Positions 1-7,535 of a DNA stretch of 64,000 nucleotides are shown here, in pieces (the first letter of the stretch is position 1; each line of letters opens with the position of its first letter). The notes below the pieces were generated by a model. It saw nothing but the letters and a program-made list of their open reading frames with translations. It was not told the DNA's origin and searched no databases. This DNA comes from Paludibacter jiangxiensis. Its GTDB lineage: Bacteria > Bacteroidota > Bacteroidia > Bacteroidales > Paludibacteraceae. The position numbers and the translations under genes were made by a program. The stretch covers positions 310,001 to 374,000 of the forward strand of contig NZ_BDCR01000001.1 of assembly GCF_001618385.1 (NCBI RefSeq), in the 5' to 3' direction.

Positions 1-192
1 GCAGAAAAAGAATACCCGATGCCATTGTTTATCGCAGGTAAAGATCCTGTTTATGTGGGACGTATCCGCAAAGACCTCTCCAACGAAAAAGGACTCACTT
101 TTTGGTGTGTCAGCGACCAAATTAAAAAGGGAGCGGCTCTTAACGCTGTACAAATAGCAGAATATCTGATAAAAGAGGGCGATTTGAAATAA
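1..192 (+). CDS. asd: Aspartate-semialdehyde dehydrogenase, C-terminal end (5' end outside window)
   Basis: Frame 1 is open from the window edge to a TAA at 190-192 and encodes the last 63 residues. The segment [11 protein letters not shown], followed by [21 protein letters not shown], matches the conserved C-terminus of bacterial aspartate-semialdehyde dehydrogenase. This NADPH enzyme reduces aspartyl-4-phosphate on the way to lysine, threonine and methionine. The active-site Cys and His lie upstream and cannot be checked. A strong terminator follows 25 bases after the stop. dapB, another lysine-pathway gene, lies about 30 kb away and is not linked in an operon. Confidence 0.88.
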   Translation, partial: AEKEYPMPLFIAGKDPVYVGRIRKDLSNEKGLTFWCVSDQIKKGAALNAVQIAEYLIKEGDLK

Positions 193-216
193 AATCAACT
201 TTACATCTATACTCAT

Positions 217-252
217 AACGCCGTCTGCGAACAGACGGCGTTGTTTGTTTTT
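217..252 (+). terminator. Rho-independent terminator after asd
   Basis: A perfect 11-bp stem (217-227 with 232-242) closes a CGAA tetraloop and is followed by a T-rich run. It ends the asd transcript and separates it from queC. Confidence 0.88.
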
Positions 253-288
253 AAAATACAAAATACATGCAGGTTAAAATTTGATTCG

Positions 289-296
289 TATCTTTG
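289..296 (+). promoter_or_regulatory. Probable -7 box of queC promoter
   Basis: TATCTTTG fits the Bacteroidota TAnnTTTG -7 consensus and lies 66 bases upstream of the queC ATG. No TTTG is seen at the usual distance upstream, so the call rests on the -7 element and its position between a terminator and a gene. Confidence 0.5.
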
Positions 297-362
297 CAGC
301 CGAAGCCGGCTCCGGCTTATTTTCATCGACCCTTCATCTTTTACCGCAATATTTTATTTACA

Positions 363-1004
363 ATGAACGCATTAATCGTATATTCAGGAGGGTTGGACAG
401 CTCCACACTTCTACACCAATACAAAGACGACATCCGTTTGGCAGTATCGTTTCACTACGGATCGAAACACAACGATCGTGAGATTTCATATGCCCGACAA
501 AACTGCGAGGAACTGGGGATTCGCCATATTGTGATCAACCTTGGCTTTATGAATGAATACTTTAGAAGCGACCTCCTACAAAGCGGCGGCGACATTCCCG
601 AAGGGCATTATGAAGCCGACAATATGCGAAAGACAATAGTTCCCTTTAGAAACGGCATCATGTTGAGCATCGCCGTGGGATTGGCCGAAAGCAACGATCT
701 TGACGCCGTGCTAATAGGCAATCACTTTGGAGATCATGCCATCTACCCCGACTGCCGCCGCTCATTTATCGATGCTTTCACAGCCGCAGCGAAAGCCGGC
801 ACAGAAGTTGGCATTCAGATTCTTTCTCCGTATTGCGATATCAGCAAAAGAGAAATCGCACTTATCGGACAAGAGCTGGGAATCGACTACAACAAAACCT
901 ATTCCTGTTATAAAGGAGGCGAAAAACATTGCGGCAAATGCGGCACCTGTGTCGAACGTAAGGAAGCACTGGAAGGTTTTGATCCTACCGAATACGAAGC
1001 ATAA
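363..1004 (+). CDS. queC: 7-cyano-7-deazaguanine synthase (QueC-like)
   Basis: This ATP-dependent enzyme converts 7-carboxy-7-deazaguanine to preQ0 in queuosine synthesis. The 213-residue protein has the N-terminal PP-loop SGGLDS (residues 8-13). Near the C-terminus are four zinc-ligand cysteines, C182 and the C190-x2-C193-x2-C196 cluster, as in QueC. The length is normal for the family (about 220). I chose the ATG at 363 because homology begins there; an upstream ATG at 294 overlaps the promoter. The TauE-like gene follows after 11 bases, so the two are probably cotranscribed. No other queuosine genes are in the window, and no preQ1 riboswitch is evident in the short leader. Confidence 0.88.
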   Translation: MNALIVYSGGLDSSTLLHQYKDDIRLAVSFHYGSKHNDREISYARQNCEELGIRHIVINLGFMNEYFRSDLLQSGGDIPEGHYEADNMRKTIVPFRNGIMLSIAVGLAESNDLDAVLIGNHFGDHAIYPDCRRSFIDAFTAAAKAGTEVGIQILSPYCDISKREIALIGQELGIDYNKTYSCYKGGEKHCGKCGTCVERKEALEGFDPTEYEA

Positions 1005-1015
1005 ACCACAAAATA

Positions 1016-1786
1016 ATGGAAATAGGATTTATAATTTTAGGCATAGCTGCCGGAATATTATCCGGATTATTCGGCATTGGAGGCGGAATGGTAATGGTTC
1101 CTTCGCTGATAGCGATTTTCGGGTTGCCCATCCTCGATGCCAATGCAACATCTTTAGCGGCTATGCTACTACCGGTAGGTATTTTAGGAGTAATAACCTA
1201 TTACAAAGCCGGATATATAAACATACGGAATTCTTTATGGATTTCCGGCGGTCTGGTTATCGGGTCTTACTTTGGAGCCGAATGCGCAGTTCTTGCCAAA
1301 GAATCAATCCTGGCAAAATGTTACGCAGCGCTGCTATTTTACATTGCCTTCAGCTACCTCGACATTCCGGCATATTTCAAGAAAGACAAAACTCCACTAC
1401 CGCCATCCAACCCCTCAAAACATCTCAATTTGTGGGGCTTGATAGCAGTGGGCATAGCCGCCGGAATCATTGCCGGTCTTTTTGGTAAAGGCGGAGGCAT
1501 TATCATCGTTCCTGCCATGGTAAAATTCTTCAAGTACGACGCTAAAGCAGCTGCCGCCACTTCACTGGCTGCCTTACAGCTACCAGTTGGACTACCCAGC
1601 GTGATGGTATATGCCGAAAACGGACACTTAAACCTTCTTAATGCAGGACTAATTGCCGTTGGTATTGTTTTCGGCGCCTTTGTCGGCACCAAACTTGCCG
1701 TGAAAATGCCAAGCAAAATGTTCAAAAAAGTATATGCTGCCTTCTTACTGCTGGTGGCATTCTACATGGCTTTCAAATACGCATAA
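1016..1786 (+). CDS. TauE/SafE-family (DUF81) membrane transporter
   Basis: The protein has 256 residues, nearly all in hydrophobic helices (about eight membrane segments). It shows the two-fold internal repeat of the TauE/SafE family: FGIGGGMVMVPSL near residue 20 recurs as FGKGGGIIIVPAM in the second half. Members export sulfite, sulfoacetate or other small organic anions across the inner membrane, but the substrate cannot be read from sequence. It starts 11 bases after queC and ends at a strong hairpin, so it is the last gene of that unit. The link to queuosine synthesis looks positional. Confidence 0.85.
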   Translation: MEIGFIILGIAAGILSGLFGIGGGMVMVPSLIAIFGLPILDANATSLAAMLLPVGILGVITYYKAGYINIRNSLWISGGLVIGSYFGAECAVLAKESILAKCYAALLFYIAFSYLDIPAYFKKDKTPLPPSNPSKHLNLWGLIAVGIAAGIIAGLFGKGGGIIIVPAMVKFFKYDAKAAAATSLAALQLPVGLPSVMVYAENGHLNLLNAGLIAVGIVFGAFVGTKLAVKMPSKMFKKVYAAFLLLVAFYMAFKYA

Positions 1787-1788
1787 AA

Positions 1789-1819
1789 AAAGCCTTTGCT
1801 CTTTCCGAACAAAGGCTTT
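1789..1819. terminator. Bidirectional terminator between TauE-like gene and tyrS
   Basis: A 10-bp stem (AAAGCCTTTG at 1789-1798 with its complement at 1810-1819) lies between two convergent genes and has A/T tracts on both sides, so it can serve either strand. Confidence 0.85.
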
Positions 1820-1839
1820 GATAAATATCAGGGGAAGAA

Positions 1840-3132
1840 TTACTTTGCTGTAAGCAGAAAGTAGTTCTTCTTTCCTTTTTGCACCAACAGATAACGACCG
1901 TTCAATAACTGATCGGCAGTCACGACAGCGTCCGGCTGATCCAATTTTTCTTTATTAATAGCAACTCCGCCACCCTGAGTCATTTTGCGCATTTCACCTT
2001 TCGACGGGAACACTGCACTTTTTTCGGTCAGCAGATCAATAGCTTTAATACCTTCGTTCAGTTCTGTCAGAGAAATCTCAAACTGAGGAACACCTTCAAA
2101 TACAGCCAAAAATGTCTCTTCATCCAGATTTTTCAACTGATCGGAGGTTGAATTACCAAACAGGATAGAAGATGCATCAACAGCCGCGAGATAATCAGCT
2201 TCCGAGTGAACCATTGTAGTTACTTCTTTCGCTAAAGCCTTCTGCAAAGGACGAAGATGCGGAGCCTGACGTTGTTCTTCAATTAAAGCATCAATTGCTC
2301 CTTTTTCAAGGAAGGTAAAAATCTTAATATATTTTTCGGCATCAGTATCACTCACATTCAGCCAAAACTGATAAAACTTGTAAGGCGACGTGTATCGACG
2401 ATCCAACCAAACATTACCCGATTCTGTTTTACCAAATTTGCCACCATCAGCCTTTGTAATCAACGGACAGGTAAGAGCAAAAGCCTCGCCTCCGGTTTTA
2501 CGGCGAATCAATTCTGTACCGGTAGTGATATTTCCCCACTGGTCGGAACCACCCATCTGAATCCTGCAATTATGATGCTGATAGAGGTAAAGAAAGTCAT
2601 ATCCCTGAACTAGCTGATAGGTAAATTCTGTGAACGACATTCCATCGGATGTTTCTCCGTTCAGACGCTTTTTCACTGAATCCTTCGCCATCATATAGTT
2701 AACCGTAATGTGCTTACCAATGTCGCGAATAAATTCAAGGAATGAAAAGTTTTTCATCCAGTCGTAATTATTCACCATTTCAGCAGCATTAGGAGCATCT
2801 GACTCAAAATCGAGAAAGCGGGACAACTGAGCCTTGATGCAATCCTGGTTATGACGCAGTGTTTCTTCGGTCAGCAAATTACGCTCCTGCGATTTCCCTG
2901 AAGGATCACCAATCATACCCGTGGCTCCACCCACCAACGCAATTGGTTTGTGTCCACAACGCTGAAAATGACGCAAGATCATAACTCCCACAAGGTGACC
3001 AATATGCAACGAATCGGCAGTCGGATCAATACCCAGATAACCGGCAGTCATCTCTTTTTCAAGTTGTTCTTTTGCGCCCGGCATCACATCATGAATCATG
3101 CCTCGCCATGTCAGTTCTTCTATAAAATTCAT
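1840..3132 (-). CDS. tyrS: Tyrosyl-tRNA synthetase
   Basis: A class I synthetase that charges tRNA-Tyr with tyrosine using ATP. The 430-residue protein has the HIGH motif at residues 43-46 and a KFGKT sequence in place of the KMSKS loop (KFGKS-type loops are usual for bacterial TyrRS). It also has the tyrosine-pocket region [11 protein letters not shown] and a C-terminal S4-like RNA-binding region ending [17 protein letters not shown]. The length is full. The gene is single, with its own promoter about 110 bases upstream, and converges on the TauE-like gene. Confidence 0.96.
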   Translation of the reverse strand: MNFIEELTWRGMIHDVMPGAKEQLEKEMTAGYLGIDPTADSLHIGHLVGVMILRHFQRCGHKPIALVGGATGMIGDPSGKSQERNLLTEETLRHNQDCIKAQLSRFLDFESDAPNAAEMVNNYDWMKNFSFLEFIRDIGKHITVNYMMAKDSVKKRLNGETSDGMSFTEFTYQLVQGYDFLYLYQHHNCRIQMGGSDQWGNITTGTELIRRKTGGEAFALTCPLITKADGGKFGKTESGNVWLDRRYTSPYKFYQFWLNVSDTDAEKYIKIFTFLEKGAIDALIEEQRQAPHLRPLQKALAKEVTTMVHSEADYLAAVDASSILFGNSTSDQLKNLDEETFLAVFEGVPQFEISLTELNEGIKAIDLLTEKSAVFPSKGEMRKMTQGGGVAINKEKLDQPDAVVTADQLLNGRYLLVQKGKKNYFLLTAK

Positions 3133-3240
3133 GTTCAGATCTAATTATTTAAGTGCAGGTTCAGAAGTCTTTCCGCAAAACAATCTTCGATTCGGCAAAA
3201 CAAACTGAAAAAACCTCTTAAGTTATTAATTTTCGGACTG

Positions 3241-3271
3241 CAAAGGTCGCTTTTTTCAGCCGTAATTGCAA
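3241..3271 (-). promoter_or_regulatory. Probable tyrS promoter
   Basis: On the minus strand a -33 TTG (3269-3271) lies 20 bases before GACCTTTG (3241-3248), one mismatch from TAnnTTTG. It leaves a leader of about 100 bases before the tyrS ATG. No T-box-like specifier structure was recognised in that leader. Confidence 0.5.
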
Positions 3272-3288
3272 GAGTCTTTACCAAATAC

Positions 3289-3322
3289 AAGAGGGCGAAT
3301 CATCTCAATGATCCGCCCTCTT
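3289..3322 (-). terminator. Terminator of the CBM48-like gene
   Basis: The stem pairs 3289-3297 with 3314-3322 (AAGAGGGCG with its complement) and has a further short pairing inside the loop. It lies 28 bases past the stop of the minus-strand gene above it and before the tyrS promoter. Confidence 0.7.
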
Positions 3323-3349
3323 CGTTAATATTTTATACCTGTTCGAGTA

Positions 3350-3778
3350 TTATTTTGCAACACTCTTCTTGGCTGTTTTTTTAGCCGGAACCTTTGCTTC
3401 TTTGGACTCTGCAACCTTCTTTGCAGGAGCTTTGCGGGTAACTTTCGGCTTAACTTCCTCAAACAAAGGAACAACAATATTTATTGTACCCATTTCATTC
3501 CTCACAAAATGCGGCTCCAACCCCGCATATAATTCACCATTATCATACACTTCACACCAGCAATCGTTGGTGTTGTCATACACTTTGAACGAGAGAAAAG
3601 TCGAGTCCGCCGGAAGGGACACCTTAACTTCTGTACTACCATTGAGAAAGGCACTTTGCGTATCCTTGCTATCCCAATCATTAAAATTACCGGCTATGGT
3701 CATACCGGAGGGGTCTACATTTTCAACTGTAAAAATGACTTGCCACTTTGAACCTTTCTTACTGTAATTTACTTTCAT
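3350..3778 (-). CDS. Small CBM48/E-set (isoamylase N-domain-like) protein with Lys/Ala-rich tail
   Basis: The protein has 142 residues in two parts. Residues 10-103 form a beta-sandwich with the signature AGNFNDWD (29-36), typical of the glycogen-binding CBM48/AMPK-beta group. Residues 110-142 are a basic tail of KAPAKK- and PAKKTAKK-type repeats, like bacterial histone-H1-like proteins. There is no signal peptide and no catalytic domain, so it is probably a cytoplasmic binding or scaffold protein. The substrate and partners are unknown. The gene has its own terminator, and a -7-like TATATTTG is present at 3849-3856 on the minus strand. Domain confidence is good; function is not known. Confidence 0.75.
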   Translation of the reverse strand: MKVNYSKKGSKWQVIFTVENVDPSGMTIAGNFNDWDSKDTQSAFLNGSTEVKVSLPADSTFLSFKVYDNTNDCWCEVYDNGELYAGLEPHFVRNEMGTINIVVPLFEEVKPKVTRKAPAKKVAESKEAKVPAKKTAKKSVAK

Positions 3779-4031
3779 ATCAAATATAATTTAGAGATTG
3801 ATAATGACTCATACTTTTCAAAAAACATTCTTACATTTTTAGACTACACAAATATAAGAAAAAATTAAATTTTATCCTATCTGTCTTTTTTTATCTCTCA
3901 CAAAACTAAAAAAAAACATTTTTGACATTCTATCAAGACACGCATATTTGCTTAATAATAGTTATTAACATTCACAATAAAATCACAACAAGCTCATTTA
4001 ATATAATATATGTATTTCACAAGGAGCTATT

Positions 4032-4071
4032 ATTCTAAAAAAAATAAATTGCATTTGCATTTTTTTAGAAT
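4032..4071. repeat. 12-bp perfect inverted repeat upstream of flavoprotein gene
   Basis: ATTCTAAAAAAA at 4032-4043 is mirrored by TTTTTTTAGAAT at 4060-4071 around a 16-base centre. The flanking genes diverge, so this is not at the end of a gene. It lies 45 bases upstream of the -33 element, where an operator would be expected. The factor that might bind it is unknown. Confidence 0.6.
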
Positions 4072-4116
4072 GATTAATTTACGTAAAAAACATACATAAA
4101 CATCTCTCTTAAATGT

Positions 4117-4147
4117 TTTGCCGGAACAACTATTTTTTGTAATTTTG
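4117..4147 (+). promoter_or_regulatory. Consensus promoter of the Lpd-like/MlaF-like pair
   Basis: TTTG at 4117-4120, 19 bases of spacer, then TAATTTTG at 4140-4147: an exact match to the Bacteroidota consensus. Transcription would begin near 4154, which rules out the upstream in-frame start at 4118 and supports the ATG at 4220. Confidence 0.75.
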
Positions 4148-4219
4148 TTAGGTATCAATGTATTTATCAGGCAACAGAAAAGACTTGTTGCTCTCTATCT
4201 TATACCAAAACCTTTTGAG

Positions 4220-5626
4220 ATGATGTTTGATTTAGCTATTATCGGAGGCGGACCCGCCGGTTTTTTCGCTGCAGAATGCGCCGGAAACCAAGGGCTTAAA
4301 GTTATCCTTTTTGAAAAAGATACATTGGGAGGAGTTTGCATAAACGAAGGGTGTATACCCGCAAAAACCTTACTAAATAGTATACAGGCTTACAACATTG
4401 TCAAAGATGCGGAAAAATACGGTATTATCATAGACAAGAATGCCTCCAAGTTTAGCATGGAGCTTGCCCTGCAACAAAAAGAGAAAGTCGTAAGAAACAT
4501 GCAAACTATTGTCAGTGATAAATTTAACAGCGACATAGCCACTCTAGTACAAGGAAAAGCCTCTATTAAAGGGCGCTCTGCCGATGGTAGCATTACAATT
4601 TGTTGCGAAGATCAGGAATACCGCTCAAAGAATTTATTAATATGTACCGGTTCACGTCCGGACATGCCCGAAATACCAGGAATTGAAAGTTCGCTGGTAT
4701 GCACATACGACATAATGCTGAATAGCACCGAATTACCCCAAAAACTGGTTATGATTGGCGGTGGACAAGTCAGCATTGAGTTAGCTCATATTTACAATTC
4801 GCTCGGAGCTGAGATTACCATTCTTGAAGAGAATGACGAAATATTGCTAGACACCGATAACGAAATATGTTCTGTTCTGAGAGAAGAATATGCCAAGAGA
4901 GGTATTATTACGCATCTAAACACCAGAATATCAAAAATTGAAGGAAACAAAGTCTTTTTTAGCATCAAGGGAGTTGAAATGACCGCCGAAGGAGAAAAAA
5001 TTCTTTGCGACATCGGTCGACGCCCTAATCTTGAAGGGTTTGGTCTTGAAAATCTTGATGTTGAATGTTACAGAAAAGGGATTCGCATCAACAATCAAAT
5101 GCAGACTTCAGAACCCAATGTCTTTGCGGCGGGCGATGTTACCGGTTTTTCAAAGTCGGCTCATGCCGCATACTGCGAAGCTGCCGTTGCTATCAACACC
5201 ATATTGGGCATTGACGATCACATGAATTTCAAAGCTGTTCCAACATGCGTATTCTCCAGCCCTGAAATTGCGCACGTCGGCATTACGGAAGAAACATTGA
5301 ACCTTGCATGGAGACCTCATAAAATCATCCGTTTACCTCTAACTCAGTCAAGTCGATATGTAATTCAGGACCATGAATTTGAAGGGCTCTGCAAAATCAT
5401 TGTCGGAGAAGACGAAACGATCTTAGGCGTTCATATTATCGGCAATAATTGCAGCGAAGCCATCGTTGCTGCCGTAATGGCCGTTGAATCGCAGATGACT
5501 ATTTCCGAATGGAGAAAAATTGTATTTCCGTACCCGACCATTGGAGAAGTAATGAAAGGCACGCTAATTTATGCCCAAATTCCTTTTGAACAACCTAAAT
5601 ATGATAGAAGTAATTCACGTAAATAA
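4220..5626 (+). CDS. Dihydrolipoamide-dehydrogenase-like pyridine nucleotide-disulfide oxidoreductase
   Basis: This 468-residue flavoprotein has the FAD motif GGGPAG near residue 10, the redox-active pair C40-x4-C45 in GGVCINEGCIPAKTLL, an NAD-binding GGGQVSIE motif, and the AAGDVTG segment. The C-terminal interface domain has YPTIGE where lipoamide dehydrogenases and glutathione reductases carry HPTxSE, so the catalytic base His is replaced by Tyr (FPYPTIGE). It may therefore act on a substrate other than dihydrolipoamide. No 2-oxoacid dehydrogenase genes are near. Its last 26 bases overlap the ABC ATPase gene, implying translational coupling. The start follows from the mapped promoter; the next codon is also ATG. 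Confidence 0.82.
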   Translation: MMFDLAIIGGGPAGFFAAECAGNQGLKVILFEKDTLGGVCINEGCIPAKTLLNSIQAYNIVKDAEKYGIIIDKNASKFSMELALQQKEKVVRNMQTIVSDKFNSDIATLVQGKASIKGRSADGSITICCEDQEYRSKNLLICTGSRPDMPEIPGIESSLVCTYDIMLNSTELPQKLVMIGGGQVSIELAHIYNSLGAEITILEENDEILLDTDNEICSVLREEYAKRGIITHLNTRISKIEGNKVFFSIKGVEMTAEGEKILCDIGRRPNLEGFGLENLDVECYRKGIRINNQMQTSEPNVFAAGDVTGFSKSAHAAYCEAAVAINTILGIDDHMNFKAVPTCVFSSPEIAHVGITEETLNLAWRPHKIIRLPLTQSSRYVIQDHEFEGLCKIIVGEDETILGVHIIGNNCSEAIVAAVMAVESQMTISEWRKIVFPYPTIGEVMKGTLIYAQIPFEQPKYDRSNSRK

Positions 5627-6371
5627 GTCTTTTGACAACAATCCTGTTCTAAAAGACGTTTCTGCCACATTCCAACCCGGTCAAACCAACATGATTATCG
5701 GGAAGAGCGGCTCAGGAAAAACTGTACTGATGAAATGCATCATCGGTCTGCACACAGTAGACTCTGGTAAGATATTGCTTAACGGGCAAAATCTGACTGA
5801 GATGACTTTTCAGGAAGTAAAGATATTACGCCAAAAAGTCGGAATGCTTTTTCAGGGCTCTGCGCTTTTCGACTCTGCCACAGTCCTCGAAAACGTCCTC
5901 TACCCGCTGGAGATGTTTTCCTCTATGAGCAAAGCCGAGCAAATAGAGCGTGCCAGTTTTTGTTTGCACAGAGTCAGTATTGATCCTAAAGCTTTTGGTC
6001 TCTATCCTTCCGAAATCAGCGGCGGTATGCAAAAACGAGTAGCTATTGCCCGTGCCATTTCAATGAACCCGCTATACCTGTTTTGCGACGAGCCCAATTC
6101 CGGCCTTGATCCGCAAACTTCTTTAATCATCGACCAACTTATTCACGAAATCACTGAAGAATTTAAGATCACAACAGTCATAAATTCTCACGATATGAAC
6201 TCTGTTATGGAAATCGGAGACAACATCATTTTCATCGAAAAAGGAGAAAAATCGTGGCAAGGACATCGAAGCGAAATCTTCGATACCGGCAATAAAGCGC
6301 TGGAAGATTTTGTTTTCGCATCCGATCTCTACAAAAAAGTCAAACTATCCCACTCATTGTTAGACAAATAA
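5601..6371 (+). CDS. ABC transporter ATP-binding protein, MlaF-like
   Basis: The 256-residue nucleotide-binding subunit has a Walker A GKSGSGKT (34-41), the signature EISGGMQKRVAIARA, a Walker B ending FCDEPNSGLDP, and a switch His in NSHDM. The form of the signature and D-loop resembles MlaF/Ttg2A subunits, which power phospholipid traffic between the membranes with MlaE and an MCE protein. No permease or MCE gene is adjacent, which is unusual. The ATG at 5601 lies inside the end of the flavoprotein gene; an earlier in-frame start at 5571 would add only ten residues without family similarity. PerR follows 110 bases later under its own promoter. Confidence 0.85.
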   Translation: MIEVIHVNKSFDNNPVLKDVSATFQPGQTNMIIGKSGSGKTVLMKCIIGLHTVDSGKILLNGQNLTEMTFQEVKILRQKVGMLFQGSALFDSATVLENVLYPLEMFSSMSKAEQIERASFCLHRVSIDPKAFGLYPSEISGGMQKRVAIARAISMNPLYLFCDEPNSGLDPQTSLIIDQLIHEITEEFKITTVINSHDMNSVMEIGDNIIFIEKGEKSWQGHRSEIFDTGNKALEDFVFASDLYKKVKLSHSLLDK

Positions 6372-6402
6372 CGTTATTATTTAATTTTAACAATCCTAAT
6401 TC

Positions 6403-6432
6403 TTGCTAATTCCATATGACGTTGTATCTTTG
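6403..6432 (+). promoter_or_regulatory. perR promoter
   Basis: TTG at 6403-6405, 19 bases of spacer, and TATCTTTG at 6425-6432 match the Bacteroidota consensus. Transcription would start near 6439, right at the operator-like palindrome. Confidence 0.72.
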
Positions 6433-6439
6433 CAATCGA

Positions 6440-6461
6440 ATTACATTTGTAATGATTACAA
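6440..6461. promoter_or_regulatory. PerR/Fur-type operator (7-1-7 palindrome) over the perR start site
   Basis: TTGTAATGATTACAA (6447-6461) is a perfect 7-1-7 palindrome. It has the layout of the PerR box (TTATAATNATTATAA in Bacillus) with two symmetric changes. An overlapping 6-2-6 half-site pair, ATTACATTTGTAAT, covers 6440-6453. The site sits at the predicted transcription start and ends 20 bases before the perR ATG, so bound PerR would block its own gene. Confidence 0.72.
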
Positions 6462-6480
6462 TTTTATTTCATTTTCAAAT

Positions 6481-6882
6481 ATGGATGCATTAGATATTTT
6501 AGTAAAGCACGACATTAAACCATCACTCCAACGACTGGCAGTAATGGAATACATGCTGACGCACTTTACGCATCCTACGGTTGACGAAATTTACAGCTCG
6601 CTATCTCCTTCAATTCCTACGCTTTCCAAAACAACTATATACAATACTCTAAGCCTTTTCGAAGAACAAGGCGTAGTTCTGTATCTTGGTATTGATAAGA
6701 AAAATGCCCGTTTTGACGGAAACACTTCCCATCATGCTCATTTCCGTTGCAAAAACTGTAACGCAATCATTGATATCTTTAACCAAAAGCCGGAAGATGT
6801 TGTTTTAGAAGGCCACCCCGAACTTGTCATTGACGATGTACAAACATACTATACAGGATATTGCAAAAATTGCAAGAAATAA
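6481..6882 (+). CDS. perR: Peroxide-responsive repressor PerR (Fur family)
   Basis: This 133-residue metal-dependent repressor has a winged helix in its N-terminal half. Structural zinc cysteines are C90-x2-C93 and C128-x2-C131. The five regulatory metal ligands of Bacillus PerR (H37, D85, H91, H93, D104) appear here as H31, D79, H85, H87 and D98, all at the same offset of six. That includes the Asp that distinguishes PerR from most Fur proteins. Oxidation of the metal-site histidines by peroxide releases DNA in that family. The ATG at 6481 follows the operator; a start at 6403 would lie in the promoter. The reverse rubrerythrin gene follows by 27 bases. Confidence 0.87.
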   Translation: MDALDILVKHDIKPSLQRLAVMEYMLTHFTHPTVDEIYSSLSPSIPTLSKTTIYNTLSLFEEQGVVLYLGIDKKNARFDGNTSHHAHFRCKNCNAIIDIFNQKPEDVVLEGHPELVIDDVQTYYTGYCKNCKK

Positions 6883-6909
6883 CAATTTAACTAATTAAAT
6901 TACACTATT

Positions 6910-7461
6910 ATGAAAAAGAAATTCATTTGCACCGTTTGTGGTTATGTTCATGAAGGAACCGAAGCTCCTGAAAAATGTCCGGTTTGTAATGCTCCGACAG
7001 CAAAATTCCAGGAAGTAGTAGAAAACGAAGGTCTTACATGGGCTGACGAACACCGTTTGGGTGTTGCAAAAGGTGTAGATGCAGAAGTTCTGGATGGCTT
7101 AAAAGCTCATTTCAACGGCGAATGCGCTGAGGTTGGCATGTATTTGGCAATGTCTCGTCAGGCTGACCGCGAAGGATACCCCGAAGTAGCTGAAGCTTAC
7201 AAACGCATTGCATGGGAAGAAGCAGAACATGCTTCAAAATTTGCCGAACTGCTGGGCGAAGTCGTTTGGGATACAAAAACCAATCTCAAAGCACGCATGG
7301 ATGCAGAAAGCGGAGCCTGCGCCGACAAAAAACGCATTGCGACAAAAGCAAAAGAGCTTGGTTACGATGCTATTCACGATACAGTTCACGAAATGTGTAA
7401 AGATGAAGCTCGTCACGGACAAGTATTCCAGGGCTTATACAACCGCTTTTTCAAGAAATAA
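6910..7461 (+). CDS. Reverse rubrerythrin (peroxide reductase)
   Basis: A 183-residue di-iron peroxidase of anaerobes that reduces hydrogen peroxide to water with electrons from NAD(P)H through redox partners. The rubredoxin-like iron site is N-terminal (C7, C10, C23, C26), the reverse of classical rubrerythrin. It is followed by a ferritin-like four-helix domain with the iron-binding motifs GECAE, EEAEH and DEARHG. It lies 27 bases after perR, very likely in the same transcript and under the same PerR operator, and ends at a strong terminator. Confidence 0.92.
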   Translation: MKKKFICTVCGYVHEGTEAPEKCPVCNAPTAKFQEVVENEGLTWADEHRLGVAKGVDAEVLDGLKAHFNGECAEVGMYLAMSRQADREGYPEVAEAYKRIAWEEAEHASKFAELLGEVVWDTKTNLKARMDAESGACADKKRIATKAKELGYDAIHDTVHEMCKDEARHGQVFQGLYNRFFKK

Positions 7462-7495
7462 ATATAAACCAGAATCTAGAGAGAAAGAGAGAGAA

Positions 7496-7535
7496 GAAAG
7501 GCGCTCCATTCGTGGAAGCGCCTTTCCCGTTTTAT
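7496..7535. terminator. Bidirectional terminator after reverse rubrerythrin
   Basis: A 10-bp stem (7496-7505 with 7517-7526) plus a CCA/TGG extension inside is followed by CCGTTTTAT. It lies between two convergent genes and overlaps the last codons of the SDR gene. Confidence 0.8.

Larger units (their letters stand above)
3779..4219. other. AT-rich divergent intergenic region
   Basis: These 441 bases separate two divergent genes and are strongly AT-rich. They hold a -7-like TATATTTG on the minus strand (3849-3856) for the CBM48-like gene, a perfect 12-bp inverted repeat (4032-4071) and a consensus promoter for the flavoprotein gene (4117-4147). An open frame runs through 4118-4219 but lies on top of the promoter and shows no family similarity. 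No RNA gene was recognised. Confidence 0.7.

Noticed and set aside
296-362. Possible preQ1 riboswitch ahead of queC
   Set aside because: The leader is short and does not show the conserved preQ1-I hairpin with A-rich tail.
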